Source: Microbacterium testaceum StLB037 (lineage in GTDB: Bacteria > Actinomycetota > Actinomycetes > Actinomycetales > Microbacteriaceae). From it: a stretch of 64,000 nucleotides of DNA. The stretch covers positions 62,001 to 126,000 of the forward strand of contig NZ_FNJN01000006.1 of the NCBI RefSeq assembly GCF_900104345.1. Reading direction: 5' to 3'. The notes beneath the pieces were generated by a model. That model saw only the letters and a list, made by a program, of their open reading frames with translations, did not search any database and was not told the DNA's origin. A program made the translations under genes and the position numbers. This document shows positions 47,110-56,892 of the stretch, one piece after another. Position 1 is the stretch's first letter. Each line of letters starts with the position of its first letter.

Positions 47110-48179
47110 GCGGCCCGTACGACCGCCCGGACGACCCCGACGAGGTCACGCTCTGGGCAGGGCGACTCCGATCGTGGCCGACCCCGGCGCCGGCGGAGGA
47201 CGACGAGCTCGCCGACGAGACGGTCCTCTCCCGTCGGGACACCCCGGACGACGACACGGTTCGGTCTGCGGCCGACGTCCCCGAGGACGAGACTTTCGTC
47301 TCGCGGCGGACGCCGGGGGAGGAGTCCTCGGCTTCGCGGGTGGACCTTGCGGACGAGGCGACGGTGGTTTCGCGTCGTGAGGCGACGATGGAGGAGTCCT
47401 CGGCTTCGCGGGTGGACCTTGCGGACGAGGCGACGGTCGTGTCGCGTCGTGAGGTGCCGGTGGAGGAGCCCTCGGCTTCGCGGGTGGATCTTCCGGACGA
47501 CGAGACGATCGTGTCGCGCGCGGAGGTGCCGGCGGGTGAGATGTCGCGGTCGCGGGTGGATCTTCCCGACGACGCGACGGTCGTCTCGCACCGTGAGGTC
47601 GTCGACGACGCGACCATCGCTTCGCCCCCGACGCGATCCGCACTTCCCGGCCGGGCCGGTCCCGCCGACGACGAGGTGGGCACCACCGCTCCGCGGCGCG
47701 CCGCCACGCCTCCCCCGCTCGACGCCGCCGTTCCCGACGAGGCGACGCGGAGTCGATCGACGCCGGAGGCGGAGGGCCTCGTCCCCGATGAGCTCACCCG
47801 TCGCCGGAGCTCCGGCCCGGATCCGCTCGACGAGGCCACGCGCGCTCGTCCCGCCGCGGACGTCGACGACGAGACCGCCTCGGGCTCGCGCCGTCGTCGC
47901 CGCGAAGCGGCAGGGGGACGGACGGAACCGGTGGTCGAGGGCGCCGTTCGCGATGCCCGTGTCCCCGACGCCCTCGCCATGGAGTCGTACGAACCGCGAC
48001 GCGACGCGCCCGCGCGAGTCGAGCGTGTCGCCGCCGTCCGAGCGCCGTCGGCCCCGGACATCGGGACGGTCCGTCCGCGCGCGAACCGGGGCGCCGGCCG
48101 CGTCATCGTCCTCGTCGCGGTCATCGCGGTGGTGCTCGTCGCCTCGATCGTCGGGGCCGTCCTGCTGCTGACAGGCTGA
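47106..48179 (+). CDS. Tail-anchored multi-threonine repeat protein, candidate phospho-scaffold
   Basis: A 357-residue protein with no recognised domain. About 14 copies of an acidic threonine motif, D-(D/E)-x-T followed mostly by V/I-V-S-R, occur between residues 15 and 321 (Thr15, 39, 51, 63, 86, 110, 134, 158, 170, 214, 231, 245, 257, 321). Four lie in consecutive 24-residue repeats (72-95, 96-119, 120-143, 144-167). A single helix at 333-354 ends the protein, so the repeats face the cytosol as a tail-anchored protein. Acid-flanked Thr is the type of site Hanks kinases modify and FHA domains bind, and the two genes before and the first of the locus provide both. GTG start overlaps the FHA stop. 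No phosphatase or enzyme motif. Function is inferred. Confidence 0.75.
   Translation: MSGPYDRPDDPDEVTLWAGRLRSWPTPAPAEDDELADETVLSRRDTPDDDTVRSAADVPEDETFVSRRTPGEESSASRVDLADEATVVSRREATMEESSASRVDLADEATVVSRREVPVEEPSASRVDLPDDETIVSRAEVPAGEMSRSRVDLPDDATVVSHREVVDDATIASPPTRSALPGRAGPADDEVGTTAPRRAATPPPLDAAVPDEATRSRSTPEAEGLVPDELTRRRSSGPDPLDEATRARPAADVDDETASGSRRRRREAAGGRTEPVVEGAVRDARVPDALAMESYEPRRDAPARVERVAAVRAPSAPDIGTVRPRANRGAGRVIVLVAVIAVVLVASIVGAVLLLTG
47319..47606 (+). repeat. Four 72-bp tandem repeats in the multi-threonine gene
   Basis: Four in-frame 72-bp units encode (E/G)E-x-S-x-SRVDL-x-D-x-x-T-(V/I)-VS-x-x-E plus three or four variable residues. Units 1 and 2 are almost identical at the DNA level over their first 48 bp, which indicates recent duplication; units 3 and 4 have diverged, mainly L-A-D-E to L-P-D-D. 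Confidence 0.85.
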
Positions 48180-48534
48180 GGGGCTCGGCATCCGGGATAC
48201 TCCCAGTGACCGGACCCGTACTCGTTTGCCCACGTCCCGGGGAACGCGTATCATTGACCGGGTGTGCGTTCACGCGCGCCGTGCGTCATGCCTTCGGGTG
48301 AGTCGTTCGGATCAACGCTCGCACCATCTCAGGGATCGGCCTGCGAACAGGTCGCCCCCACGGCATATCCACCACGAATCGCGCAAGATCATTCTGGCGC
48401 GCGGTGGATCACACGTGAGCCCGACACGTCACGAATCGCAAGATGAGCGACATGACGGGGGAGACACGACGCTGTCACCGTGCAGCACCCTGGGCGCCAC
48501 CGCGAGGGAACGTCCAGCCAATCAAGGAGAGAAC
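48180..48534 (+). promoter_or_regulatory. str operon promoter and leader
   Basis: A 355-bp gap without a convincing gene. TTGCCC (48226-48231) and TATCAT (48249-48254) are 17 bp apart, a strong promoter giving a leader of about 275 nt before rpsL. Within the leader, CACGAATCGC(GC)AAGAT occurs twice (48373-48389 and 48430-48444) as an imperfect direct repeat. The long leader suggests post-transcriptional control, but no known riboswitch is recognised. Confidence 0.75.
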
Positions 48535-48903
48535 GTGCCAACCATTCAGCAGTTGGTTCGCAAGGGCCGCTCGCCGAAGGTCTCGAAGACCAAGGCTCCC
48601 GCGCTGAAGTCGAACCCCCAGCAGGCCGGCGTGTGCACCCGCGTGTACACCACGACCCCCAAGAAGCCGAACTCGGCCATGCGCAAGGTCGCCCGCGTGA
48701 AGCTGCGCAACGGCACCGAGGTCACCGCCTACATCCCCGGCGAGGGCCACAACCTGCAGGAGCACTCGCTCGTGCTGGTTCGCGGCGGTCGCGTCAAGGA
48801 CCTCCCCGGTGTCCGTTACAAGATCGTCCGCGGTGCACTCGACACCCAGGCTGTCAAGAACCGTAAGCAGGCTCGCAGCCGCTACGGCGCGAAGAAGGGC
48901 TGA
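48535..48903 (+). CDS. rpsL: 30S ribosomal protein S12
   Basis: A 122-residue S12, part of the decoding centre. It begins with GTG 48535 after AAGGAGAG. The loop TTTPKKPNS has lysines at 43-44 and Lys88 is in GGRVKDLPG, so the classical streptomycin-resistance positions are wild type. It leads the str operon; rpsG follows after 5 nt. Confidence 0.98.
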   Translation: MPTIQQLVRKGRSPKVSKTKAPALKSNPQQAGVCTRVYTTTPKKPNSAMRKVARVKLRNGTEVTAYIPGEGHNLQEHSLVLVRGGRVKDLPGVRYKIVRGALDTQAVKNRKQARSRYGAKKG

Positions 48904-48908
48904 GAAAC

Positions 48909-49379
48909 ATGCCTCGTAAGGGTCCTGCCCCGAAGCGTCCCGTCGTCAACGACCCGGTGTACGGCGCTCCCGTCGTCACCCAGCTGGTCAACAAGATCCT
49001 CGTCGACGGCAAGAAGTCCATCGCCGAGTCGATCGTCTACGACGCCCTCAAGGGTGTCGAGGCGAAGAACAGCCAGGACGCCGTCGCCACGCTCAAGAAG
49101 GCGCTCGACAACGTCCGTCCCACCCTCGAGGTCAAGAGCCGCCGCGTCGGCGGCTCGACCTACCAGGTTCCCGTCGAGGTCAAGCCGCACCGTGCGAACA
49201 CCCTCGCGCTGCGCTGGCTCGTGAGCTACGCGAAGGGTCGTCGTGAGAAGACGATGACCGAGCGTCTGCAGAACGAGATCCTCGACGCCTCGAACGGCCT
49301 CGGTGCCGCGGTCAAGCGCCGCGAAGACACCCACAAGATGGCCGAGTCGAACCGCGCCTTCGCGCACTACCGCTGGTAA
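48909..49379 (+). CDS. rpsG: 30S ribosomal protein S7
   Basis: A 156-residue S7, the primary assembly protein of the 30S head, contacting 16S rRNA and E-site tRNA. Standard length and sequence ([20 protein letters not shown]). Its start is 5 nt after the rpsL stop. A large hairpin follows before fusA, where S7 in other bacteria represses its own operon. Confidence 0.98.
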   Translation: MPRKGPAPKRPVVNDPVYGAPVVTQLVNKILVDGKKSIAESIVYDALKGVEAKNSQDAVATLKKALDNVRPTLEVKSRRVGGSTYQVPVEVKPHRANTLALRWLVSYAKGRREKTMTERLQNEILDASNGLGAAVKRREDTHKMAESNRAFAHYRW

Positions 49380-49385
49380 AACCCG

Positions 49386-49424
49386 CGGAGGGTCCGTGAC
49401 CGCACCCCGGTCGCGGACCCTCCG
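49386..49424 (+). promoter_or_regulatory. Strong hairpin between rpsG and fusA
   Basis: The left arm (49386-49402) pairs with the right arm (49408-49424) over 17 positions with one T-G wobble, around a 5-nt loop. It lies 43 nt before the fusA start and has no T-tract. Candidate attenuator, processing site or S7-binding structure in the same place as the E. coli S7 site; that role is inference. Confidence 0.6.
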
Positions 49425-49466
49425 ATGGGCCCGGCATCAACCTCCCAACAGGTAAGGAAGACACCC

Positions 49467-51581
49467 GTGGCACAAGACGTGCTCACCGACCTTCACAAGG
49501 TCCGCAACATCGGCATCATGGCCCACATCGATGCCGGCAAGACCACGACGACCGAGCGCATCCTGTTCTACACGGGCGTCAACCACAAGATCGGTGAGAC
49601 GCACGATGGTGCGGCGACCACCGACTGGATGGAGCAGGAGCAGGAGCGTGGCATCACGATCACCTCCGCTGCTGTGACCTGCTTCTGGGACAAGAACCAG
49701 ATCAACATCATCGACACCCCCGGTCACGTCGACTTCACGGTCGAGGTCGAGCGCTCGCTGCGCGTGCTCGATGGCGCCGTCGCCGTCTTCGACGGCAAGG
49801 AGGGCGTCGAGCCCCAGTCCGAGACCGTGTGGCGTCAGGCCGACAAGTACGACGTCCCCCGCATCTGCTTCGTCAACAAGATGGACAAGCTGGGCGCCGA
49901 CTTCTACTTCACGGTCGACACCATCGTCAACCGCCTGAAGGCCAAGCCGCTGGTCATCCAGCTGCCGATCGGTGCCGAGAACGACTTCGTCGGCGTCATC
50001 GACCTCGTCGAGATGCGCGCACTGGTGTGGCCCGGCGACGCCAAGGGTGACGTGACCATGGGCGCCAAGTACGAGATCCAGGAGATCCCGGCCGACCTCG
50101 CCGACAAGGCCGCCGAGTACCGCCAGCAGCTCCTCGAGACCGTCGCCGAGTCCGACGACGCCCTCCTCGAGAAGTTCTTCGGTGGCGAGGAGCTCACGGT
50201 CGCCGAGATCAAGGGCGCCATCCGCAAGATGACGATCAACTCGGAGCTCTACCCCGTGCTCTGCGGTTCGGCGTTCAAGAACCGCGGCGTGCAGCCCATG
50301 CTCGACGCGGTCGTCGACTACCTCCCCTCGCCCCTGGACGTGCCGGCCATCGAGGCCCACGACCCCAAGGACGAAGAGATCGTCATCGAGCGCCACGCCG
50401 ACCGCGAGGAGCCCTTCGCGGCTCTCGCGTTCAAGATCGTGACGCACCCGTTCTTCGGTCGCCTCACCTACATCCGCGTGTACTCGGGTCACCTCGACTC
50501 CGGCGCCCAGGTCGTCAACGCGACCAAGGGCAAAAAGGAGCGCATCGGGAAGATCTTCCAGATGCACGCCAACAAGGAGATGCCGGTCGACTCGGTCACC
50601 GCCGGTCACATCTACGCGGTCATCGGCCTCAAGGACACCACCACCGGTGACACCCTGTGCGACCCGGCCAACCAGGTCGTCCTCGAGTCGATGACGTTCC
50701 CGGAGCCGGTCATCGAGGTCGCCATCGAGCCCAAGACCAAGGCCGACCAGGAGAAGCTGGGTGTCGCCATCCAGAAGCTCGCGGAGGAAGACCCGACGTT
50801 CCGCGTCGAGCAGAACTCCGAGACCGGTCAGACCGTCATCAAGGGCATGGGTGAGCTGCACCTCGACATCCTGGTCGACCGCATGAAGCGCGAGTTCAAG
50901 GTCGAGGCCAACGTCGGAAAGCCGCAGGTCGCGTACCGCGAGACCATCCGCAAGTCGGTCGAGCGTCACGACTACACGCACAAGAAGCAGACCGGCGGAT
51001 CGGGTCAGTTCGCGAAGATCCAGTTCGCGATCGAGCCCCTCGAGGTCACGGCCGACAAGACCTACGAGTTCGAGAACAAGGTCACCGGTGGTCGTATCCC
51101 GCGCGAGTACATCTCGCCGACCGACCAGGGCTTCCAGGACGCCATGAACGTCGGCGTGCTCGCCGGCTACCCCATGGTGGGTGTCAAGGCGATCCTCCTC
51201 GACGGCGCCTCGCACGACGTCGACTCCTCGGAGATGGCGTTCAAGATCGCCGGCTCCATGGGCTTCAAGGAGGCCGTCCGCAAGGCGAACCCCACGATCC
51301 TCGAGCCGATCATGGCCGTCGAGGTCCGTACTCCCGAGGAGTACATGGGCGACGTCATCGGCGACCTGAACTCGCGTCGTGGCCAGATCCAGTCGATGGA
51401 AGACGCCGCCGGCGTCAAGGTCGTCCGGGCCAACGTGCCGCTGTCCGAGATGTTCGGCTACATCGGTGACCTGCGCTCGAAGACCTCGGGTCGCGCCGTC
51501 TACTCGATGGAGTTCGACAGCTACGCCGATGTCCCGAAGGCCGTCGCCGACGAGATCATCCAGAAGAACAAGGGCGAGTAA
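49467..51581 (+). CDS. fusA: Elongation factor G
   Basis: A 704-residue translocation GTPase. G1 is [13 protein letters not shown] (about residues 18-30), G3 DTPGHVDF, G4 NKMD. The remaining domains are full length. The frame is open upstream of GTG 49467, but AAGGAAG and homology ([20 protein letters not shown]) fix the start there. It is third in the str operon and is followed by a strong terminator, separating it from tuf. Confidence 0.97.
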   Translation: MAQDVLTDLHKVRNIGIMAHIDAGKTTTTERILFYTGVNHKIGETHDGAATTDWMEQEQERGITITSAAVTCFWDKNQINIIDTPGHVDFTVEVERSLRVLDGAVAVFDGKEGVEPQSETVWRQADKYDVPRICFVNKMDKLGADFYFTVDTIVNRLKAKPLVIQLPIGAENDFVGVIDLVEMRALVWPGDAKGDVTMGAKYEIQEIPADLADKAAEYRQQLLETVAESDDALLEKFFGGEELTVAEIKGAIRKMTINSELYPVLCGSAFKNRGVQPMLDAVVDYLPSPLDVPAIEAHDPKDEEIVIERHADREEPFAALAFKIVTHPFFGRLTYIRVYSGHLDSGAQVVNATKGKKERIGKIFQMHANKEMPVDSVTAGHIYAVIGLKDTTTGDTLCDPANQVVLESMTFPEPVIEVAIEPKTKADQEKLGVAIQKLAEEDPTFRVEQNSETGQTVIKGMGELHLDILVDRMKREFKVEANVGKPQVAYRETIRKSVERHDYTHKKQTGGSGQFAKIQFAIEPLEVTADKTYEFENKVTGGRIPREYISPTDQGFQDAMNVGVLAGYPMVGVKAILLDGASHDVDSSEMAFKIAGSMGFKEAVRKANPTILEPIMAVEVRTPEEYMGDVIGDLNSRRGQIQSMEDAAGVKVVRANVPLSEMFGYIGDLRSKTSGRAVYSMEFDSYADVPKAVADEIIQKNKGE

Positions 51582-51592
51582 AACCGCTCTCA

Positions 51593-51636
51593 CGGATGCC
51601 GGGAACCCCGGGTTCTGCTCAGGTTCCCGGCATCCG
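51593..51636 (+). terminator. Terminator after fusA
   Basis: A perfect 15-bp stem, CGGATGCCGGGAACC against GGTTCCCGGCATCCG, with a 14-nt loop. The stem base is again GGATGCC/GGCATCC. Confidence 0.85.
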
Positions 51637-51661
51637 CTCAAACTGAATACCGACTCTCTAG

Positions 51662-51667
51662 TAATCT
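51662..51667 (+). promoter_or_regulatory. Possible tuf promoter -10
   Basis: TAATCT lies in an AT-richer stretch between the fusA terminator and tuf. A weak TCAAAC is 18 bp upstream. A separate promoter is expected because a strong terminator precedes it, but the match is modest. The predicted leader is about 70 nt. Confidence 0.4.
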
Positions 51668-51742
51668 GAGAACCATCCCCGCGAAGAACCGGTCGCAATC
51701 CAGTGCCCGAGACCTCGCAACCAACGTCCTGAGGAGGACCCA

Positions 51743-52936
51743 GTGGCTAAGGCCAAGTTCGAGCGGACCAAGCCGCACGTGAACATCGGAACGATCGGTC
51801 ACGTCGACCACGGCAAGACCACGCTCACCGCTGCCATCTCGAAGGTGCTCGCCGACAAGTTCCCGTCGGCCACCAACGTTCAGCGCGACTTCGCGTCGAT
51901 CGACTCGGCGCCGGAAGAGCGTCAGCGCGGTATCACGATCAACATCTCGCACGTCGAGTACGAGACCCCGAAGCGTCACTACGCTCACGTCGACGCGCCC
52001 GGTCACGCCGACTACATCAAGAACATGATCACCGGTGCCGCTCAGATGGACGGCGCGATCCTCGTGGTCGCCGCCACCGACGGCCCGATGGCTCAGACCC
52101 GTGAGCACGTTCTGCTCGCCAAGCAGGTCGGCGTTCCCTACCTGCTGGTCGCACTGAACAAGAGCGACATGGTCGACGACGAGGAGATCCTGGAGCTCGT
52201 CGAGCTCGAGGTTCGCGAGCTGCTGTCGTCGCAGGACTTCGACGGCGACAACGCCCCCGTCGTCCGCGTCTCGGGTCTCAAGGCTCTCGAGGGCGACGAG
52301 CAGTGGGTCAACGCGATCGTCGAGCTCATGGAAGCCGTCGACGAGTCGATCCCCGACCCGGTGCGTGACAAGGACAAGCCGTTCCTCATGCCCATCGAGG
52401 ACGTCTTCACCATCACCGGTCGTGGAACGGTCGTCACGGGTCGCGCCGAGCGCGGTACCCTCGCGATCAACTCCGAGGTCGAGATCGTCGGCATCCGCCC
52501 GACGCAGAAGACCACGGTCACGGGTATCGAGATGTTCCACAAGCAGCTCGACGAGGCCTGGGCCGGCGAGAACTGTGGTCTGCTCCTCCGCGGCACCAAG
52601 CGTGACGACGTCGAGCGCGGCCAGGTCGTCGTGAAGCCCGGTTCGGTCACCCCGCACACCAACTTCGAGGGCACGGCGTACATCCTGTCCAAGGAAGAGG
52701 GCGGCCGCCACAACCCGTTCTTCACGAACTACCGCCCGCAGTTCTACTTCCGCACCACCGACGTGACCGGCGTCATCACGCTGCCCGAGGGCACCGAGAT
52801 GGTCATGCCCGGTGACACCACGGAGATGTCGGTCGAGCTCATCCAGCCGATCGCCATGGAAGAGGGCCTCGGCTACGCGATCCGTGAGGGTGGCCGCACC
52901 GTCGGTGCCGGTACCGTCACCAAGATCCTCAAGTAA
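51743..52936 (+). CDS. tuf: Elongation factor Tu
   Basis: A 397-residue EF-Tu delivering aminoacyl-tRNA. G1 [11 protein letters not shown] (residues 19-29), G3 DAPGHADY, G4 NKSD. It starts at GTG 51743 after GAGGA. Normal length, one copy in the window. Ends with a UUCG-loop terminator. Confidence 0.98.
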   Translation: MAKAKFERTKPHVNIGTIGHVDHGKTTLTAAISKVLADKFPSATNVQRDFASIDSAPEERQRGITINISHVEYETPKRHYAHVDAPGHADYIKNMITGAAQMDGAILVVAATDGPMAQTREHVLLAKQVGVPYLLVALNKSDMVDDEEILELVELEVRELLSSQDFDGDNAPVVRVSGLKALEGDEQWVNAIVELMEAVDESIPDPVRDKDKPFLMPIEDVFTITGRGTVVTGRAERGTLAINSEVEIVGIRPTQKTTVTGIEMFHKQLDEAWAGENCGLLLRGTKRDDVERGQVVVKPGSVTPHTNFEGTAYILSKEEGGRHNPFFTNYRPQFYFRTTDVTGVITLPEGTEMVMPGDTTEMSVELIQPIAMEEGLGYAIREGGRTVGAGTVTKILK

Positions 52937-52960
52937 GTCCTTCCAGACTTCACTCGGCAC

Positions 52961-52984
52961 AGGCCGGGCCTTCGGGCCCGGCCT
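52961..52984 (+). terminator. tuf terminator with TTCG tetraloop
   Basis: A perfect stem AGGCCGGGCC/GGCCCGGCCT closed by the stable TTCG tetraloop and followed by TT. Ends the str/tuf transcription. Confidence 0.9.
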
Positions 52985-53115
52985 TTGTCGTTCCCGCGGG
53001 GGATTCTCCCTCGAGTGCGATCTCCGAAGCCGGGGGTTCCGTTCCACGCCCGTCCGTGACCACAATGAGGCGAGAGTCGGCGGAATCGCCGGCCGTGTCT
53101 GCGAAGGAGATGCGC

Positions 53116-53331
53116 ATGGGAGTGGACGACATCATCGCCAAGGGCAAAAAGCTCCTGGACGAGAACCGCGACAAGATCGAAGAGGCTCTGAAGAGCGAGA
53201 AGGCCGAAGAGGTCAGCGACAAGGTGCTCGACGGAGCGGCCGACGCCATCAAGAAGGTCGTTCCCGCGGAACACCACGCGAAGGTCGACGAGACCCGAGC
53301 GAACGTCGACAAGCACATCGGCAACGCCTGA
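53116..53331 (+). CDS. MT0933/Rv0909-type antitoxin-like small protein
   Basis: A 71-residue, Lys/Glu/Asp-rich helical protein (MGVDDIIAKGKKLLDENRDK...VDKHIGNA) that resembles the MT0933-like antitoxin family of actinobacteria, in which the antitoxin is usually followed by a toxin with an SRPBCC-like fold. No toxin gene is adjacent on either side. ATG 53116 is used because AAGGAG lies 6 nt before it; the frame continues upstream without a better site. It sits alone between the str and S10 clusters with its own terminator. It could be an orphan antitoxin or a stress-related helical protein that only looks like one. Confidence 0.65.
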   Translation: MGVDDIIAKGKKLLDENRDKIEEALKSEKAEEVSDKVLDGAADAIKKVVPAEHHAKVDETRANVDKHIGNA

Positions 53332-53345
53332 CGAACGCAGCCCGG

Positions 53346-53381
53346 AGCGGCGCCGTCCCCGAGCATCGGGGCGGCGCCGCT
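53346..53381 (+). terminator. Terminator after the antitoxin-like gene
   Basis: AGCGGCGCCG-T-CCCCG pairs with CGGGG-CGGCGCCGCT around AGCAT, with a single bulged T. It begins 14 nt after the stop codon. Confidence 0.8.
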
Positions 53382-53774
53382 GTCGTTCGGACTGCGGTTT
53401 GCTGTGCATCGGCCGGGCGCGACACGCCCGGGTTTGCGACTCGCCCGAGCGGTACGTAGACTAGTCCAGTTCCACATTCCGGTGCGCGCTCGGCGTGCGC
53501 CAGGATCACTGTCTCGGCAGTGCACAGGCGGCGCGTCAGCGCAGGGTCCTGGGCCGCGGGCAGCAGAACACCACACCGAACCCCCTTCATCTCCTCGTGA
53601 GATTCGCGCGCGTGCGTGCGAGGGGCGGGCCGGATGCCATGGCATCCGGTTTCACAGCTGAACAGCGGTGCAGCATCTCTCGCGAAAGCGAGGGGAAGTG
53701 CCAGGGCGCGAAAGCGCCACCGTGCGTCCAATGCCCCAGGTCGGGTAAGACGCGAGAAAGAGAGAGAGCAGACA
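53382..53774 (+). promoter_or_regulatory. S10 operon promoter and long structured leader
   Basis: A 393-bp region without a gene. TTGCGA (53434-53439) and TAGACT (53457-53462) are 17 bp apart, a strong promoter that gives an approximately 305-nt leader for rpsJ. The leader holds a perfect 20-bp palindrome (53630-53649, arms CCGGATGCCA) and two GAAA-capped hairpins, CTCGC-GAAA-GCGAG (53679-53692) and GGCGC-GAAA-GCGCC (53705-53718). In E. coli, L4 regulates this operon through the S10 leader; whether this leader is equivalent is not known. Confidence 0.75.
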
Positions 53775-54083
53775 ATGGCGGGACAGAAGATCCGCATTCG
53801 CCTGAAGTCGTACGACCACGCCGGGCTTGACTCGTCGGCGCGCAAGATCGTCGACACCGTGACCCGTGCCGGTGCCACCGTGGTGGGCCCGGTTCCCCTT
53901 CCGACCGAGAAGAACGTCGTGTGCGTCATCCGGTCGCCCCACAAGTACAAGGACAGCCGCGAGCACTTCGAGATGCGCACCCACAAGCGCCTCATCGACA
54001 TCATCGACCCGACGCCCAAGGCCGTCGACTCGCTGATGCGCCTCGACCTTCCTGCCGATGTCAACATCGAGATCAAGCTCTGA
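53775..54083 (+). CDS. rpsJ: 30S ribosomal protein S10
   Basis: A 102-residue S10 ([15 protein letters not shown]), the 30S head protein that doubles as a transcription antitermination factor with NusB. ATG 53775 has a GAGAG-rich upstream stretch but no classical GGAGG. First gene of the S10/spc cluster. rplC follows 8 nt after its stop. Confidence 0.97.
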   Translation: MAGQKIRIRLKSYDHAGLDSSARKIVDTVTRAGATVVGPVPLPTEKNVVCVIRSPHKYKDSREHFEMRTHKRLIDIIDPTPKAVDSLMRLDLPADVNIEIKL

Positions 54084-54091
54084 GGTTCGAC

Positions 54092-54751
54092 ATGGCTGAC
54101 ATCAACTCCAAGATCTCCAAGGGCCTCCTCGGCACCAAGCTCGGCATGACCCAGGTGTGGGACGAGAACGGCAAGCTCGTTCCCGTCACCGTCATCGAGG
54201 TCGCACCGAACGTCGTGACCCAGCTGCGCTCGCTCGAGAAGGACGGCTACAACGCCGTTCAGATCGGCTACGGCCAGATCGACCCCCGCAAGGTGAACAA
54301 GCCGCTCACGGCTCACTTCGACGCCGCGGGCGTCACCCCTCGCCGCCACCTCACCGAGGTGCGCACGGCTGACGCCGCAGACTACGCGCTGGGCCAGGAG
54401 CTCACCGTCGACGGTCTGTTCGAGGCCGGCCAGCTGGTCGATGTCGTCGGCACCAGCAAGGGCAAGGGCACCGCCGGTGTCATGAAGCGTCACAACTTCA
54501 AGGGCGTCTCCGCATCCCACGGTGCGCACCGAAACCACCGCAAGCCCGGCTCGATCGGCGCCTCGTCGACCCCGAGCCGCGTCTTCAAGGGCATGCGCAT
54601 GGCCGGCCGTATGGGTGGCGAGCGCGTGACCGTCCTCAACCTCACGGTGCACGCCGTCGACGCCGAGAAGGGACTCATGCTCGTCAAGGGCGCCGTCCCC
54701 GGTGCTCGTGGCCGCATCGTCTACGTCCGCAACGCAGTGAAGGGTGCCTGA
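54092..54751 (+). CDS. rplC: 50S ribosomal protein L3
   Basis: A 219-residue L3, an early assembly protein reaching towards the peptidyl-transferase centre with its loop [20 protein letters not shown]. The glutamine that is methylated in E. coli L3 is replaced by Ser or Thr in this loop. ATG 54092, 8 nt after rpsJ; rplD starts 2 nt after its stop. Confidence 0.97.
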   Translation: MADINSKISKGLLGTKLGMTQVWDENGKLVPVTVIEVAPNVVTQLRSLEKDGYNAVQIGYGQIDPRKVNKPLTAHFDAAGVTPRRHLTEVRTADAADYALGQELTVDGLFEAGQLVDVVGTSKGKGTAGVMKRHNFKGVSASHGAHRNHRKPGSIGASSTPSRVFKGMRMAGRMGGERVTVLNLTVHAVDAEKGLMLVKGAVPGARGRIVYVRNAVKGA

Positions 54752-54753
54752 TC

Positions 54754-55416
54754 ATGGCTGACTCGACTCTCGCGCTCGACGTCGTGAAGGCCGACGGCAA
54801 GAAGGCCGGCTCTGTCGAGCTGCCCGCCGCGCTCTTCGACGTCAAGACGAACATCCCGCTGATCCACCAGGTCGTCGTGGCGCAGCGCGCTGCGGCTCGC
54901 CAGGGCACGCACTCGACCAAGCGTCGTGGCGAGGTCTCCGGTGCCGGTCGCAAGCCCTTCAAGCAGAAGGGCACGGGTAACGCCCGCCAGGGCTCGATCC
55001 GCGCGCCGCACATGACCGGTGGTGGCATCGTCCACGGCCCCAAGCCCCGCGACTACAGCCAGCGCACCCCCAAGAAGATGATCGCGGCCGCCCTCCTGGG
55101 TGCGCTCAGCGACCGTGCTCGTGGGCAGCGTCTGCACATCGTCGACAGCTTCGCCATCGAGGGTGCCCCCTCGACCAAGGCCGCTGCCGCCGCGCTGAAG
55201 GCCTTCGGTGCCGTCAAGAACGTCCTCGTGGTCATCGACCGCGACGACGAGCTGACGATCAAGAGCGTCCGCAACCTCGCGTACGTCCACGTGCTGACCG
55301 TCGGCCAGCTGAACACCTACGACGTGATCGTCTCCGACGACATCGTCTTCACCAAGGCCGCCTACGACGCGTTCGTCGCGTCGAAGTCCGCAGCCACCGA
55401 GGAGGTCTCGGCATGA
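54754..55416 (+). CDS. rplD: 50S ribosomal protein L4
   Basis: A 220-residue L4. Its exit-tunnel loop (about 45-95, [20 protein letters not shown]) lines the polypeptide tunnel near macrolide-binding sites. Its stop overlaps the rplW start as ATGA. In E. coli it represses the S10 operon. Confidence 0.97.
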   Translation: MADSTLALDVVKADGKKAGSVELPAALFDVKTNIPLIHQVVVAQRAAARQGTHSTKRRGEVSGAGRKPFKQKGTGNARQGSIRAPHMTGGGIVHGPKPRDYSQRTPKKMIAAALLGALSDRARGQRLHIVDSFAIEGAPSTKAAAAALKAFGAVKNVLVVIDRDDELTIKSVRNLAYVHVLTVGQLNTYDVIVSDDIVFTKAAYDAFVASKSAATEEVSA

Positions 55417-55712
55417 CCACCGTCAACAAGGACCCGCGCGACATCATCCTGAAGCCGGTCGTCTCGGAAAAGAGCTACTCGCTCATCGACGAGGGCAAGT
55501 ACACCTTCTTGGTGGACCCCCGTTCGTCGAAGACCGAGATCAAGCTCGCCATCGAGAAGATCTTCGGCGTCAAGGTGGCCTCGGTCAACACGATCAACCG
55601 CGTCGGCAAGGCCCGTCGCACCCGCTTCGGCATCGGCAAGCGCAAGGACACCAAGCGCGCCATCGTGTCGCTCAAGTCGGGCACCATCGACATCTTCACG
55701 TCTGTCGGCTGA
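55413..55712 (+). CDS. rplW: 50S ribosomal protein L23
   Basis: A 99-residue L23, the docking protein at the tunnel exit for trigger factor and SRP. The ATG overlaps the rplD stop (ATGA), coupling translation. Standard length. Confidence 0.97.
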   Translation: MTTVNKDPRDIILKPVVSEKSYSLIDEGKYTFLVDPRSSKTEIKLAIEKIFGVKVASVNTINRVGKARRTRFGIGKRKDTKRAIVSLKSGTIDIFTSVG

Positions 55713-55736
55713 CGGTCGGGATAGAGGACAAGAACA

Positions 55737-56576
<840 letters not shown>

Positions 56577-56588
56577 GAGTAGAGGAAG

Positions 56589-56870
56589 ATGCCTCGCAGC
56601 CTTAAGAAGGGCCCCTTCGTCGACGAGCACCTGCTTCGCAAGGTCGTCTCGCAGAACGAAGCCGGTTCGAAGAACGTCATCAAGACCTGGTCGCGCCGTT
56701 CGATGATCATCCCCGCCATGCTGGGACACACCATCGCCGTGCACGACGGTCGCAAGCACATCCCCGTGTTCGTGACCGAGACCATGGTCGGCCACAAGCT
56801 GGGCGAGTTCTCGCCCACCCGCACCTTCCGCGGCCACGTGAAGGACGACAAGAAGGGCCGTCGCCGCTAA
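56589..56870 (+). CDS. rpsS: 30S ribosomal protein S19
   Basis: A 93-residue S19 ([15 protein letters not shown]) from the 30S head, forming a pair with S13. Standard length; 22 nt before rplV, whose site GAGGAGAG is in between. Confidence 0.97.
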   Translation: MPRSLKKGPFVDEHLLRKVVSQNEAGSKNVIKTWSRRSMIIPAMLGHTIAVHDGRKHIPVFVTETMVGHKLGEFSPTRTFRGHVKDDKKGRRR

Positions 56871-56892
56871 GGCGACCGAGGAGGAGAGAGAA

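Noticed and set aside
47319..47606. Tandem repeats as a CRISPR array or assembly artefact.
   Set aside because: The units are in frame, contiguous without spacers and progressively diverged, as expected of a protein repeat. An artefact would give exact copies.
48655..48810. Streptomycin-resistance mutation in S12.
   Set aside because: Lys43 and Lys88 are both present.
53332..53774. Small gene or tRNA in the gap before rpsJ.
   Set aside because: No cloverleaf or plausible ORF with a ribosome-binding site; the region looks like terminator, promoter and leader.
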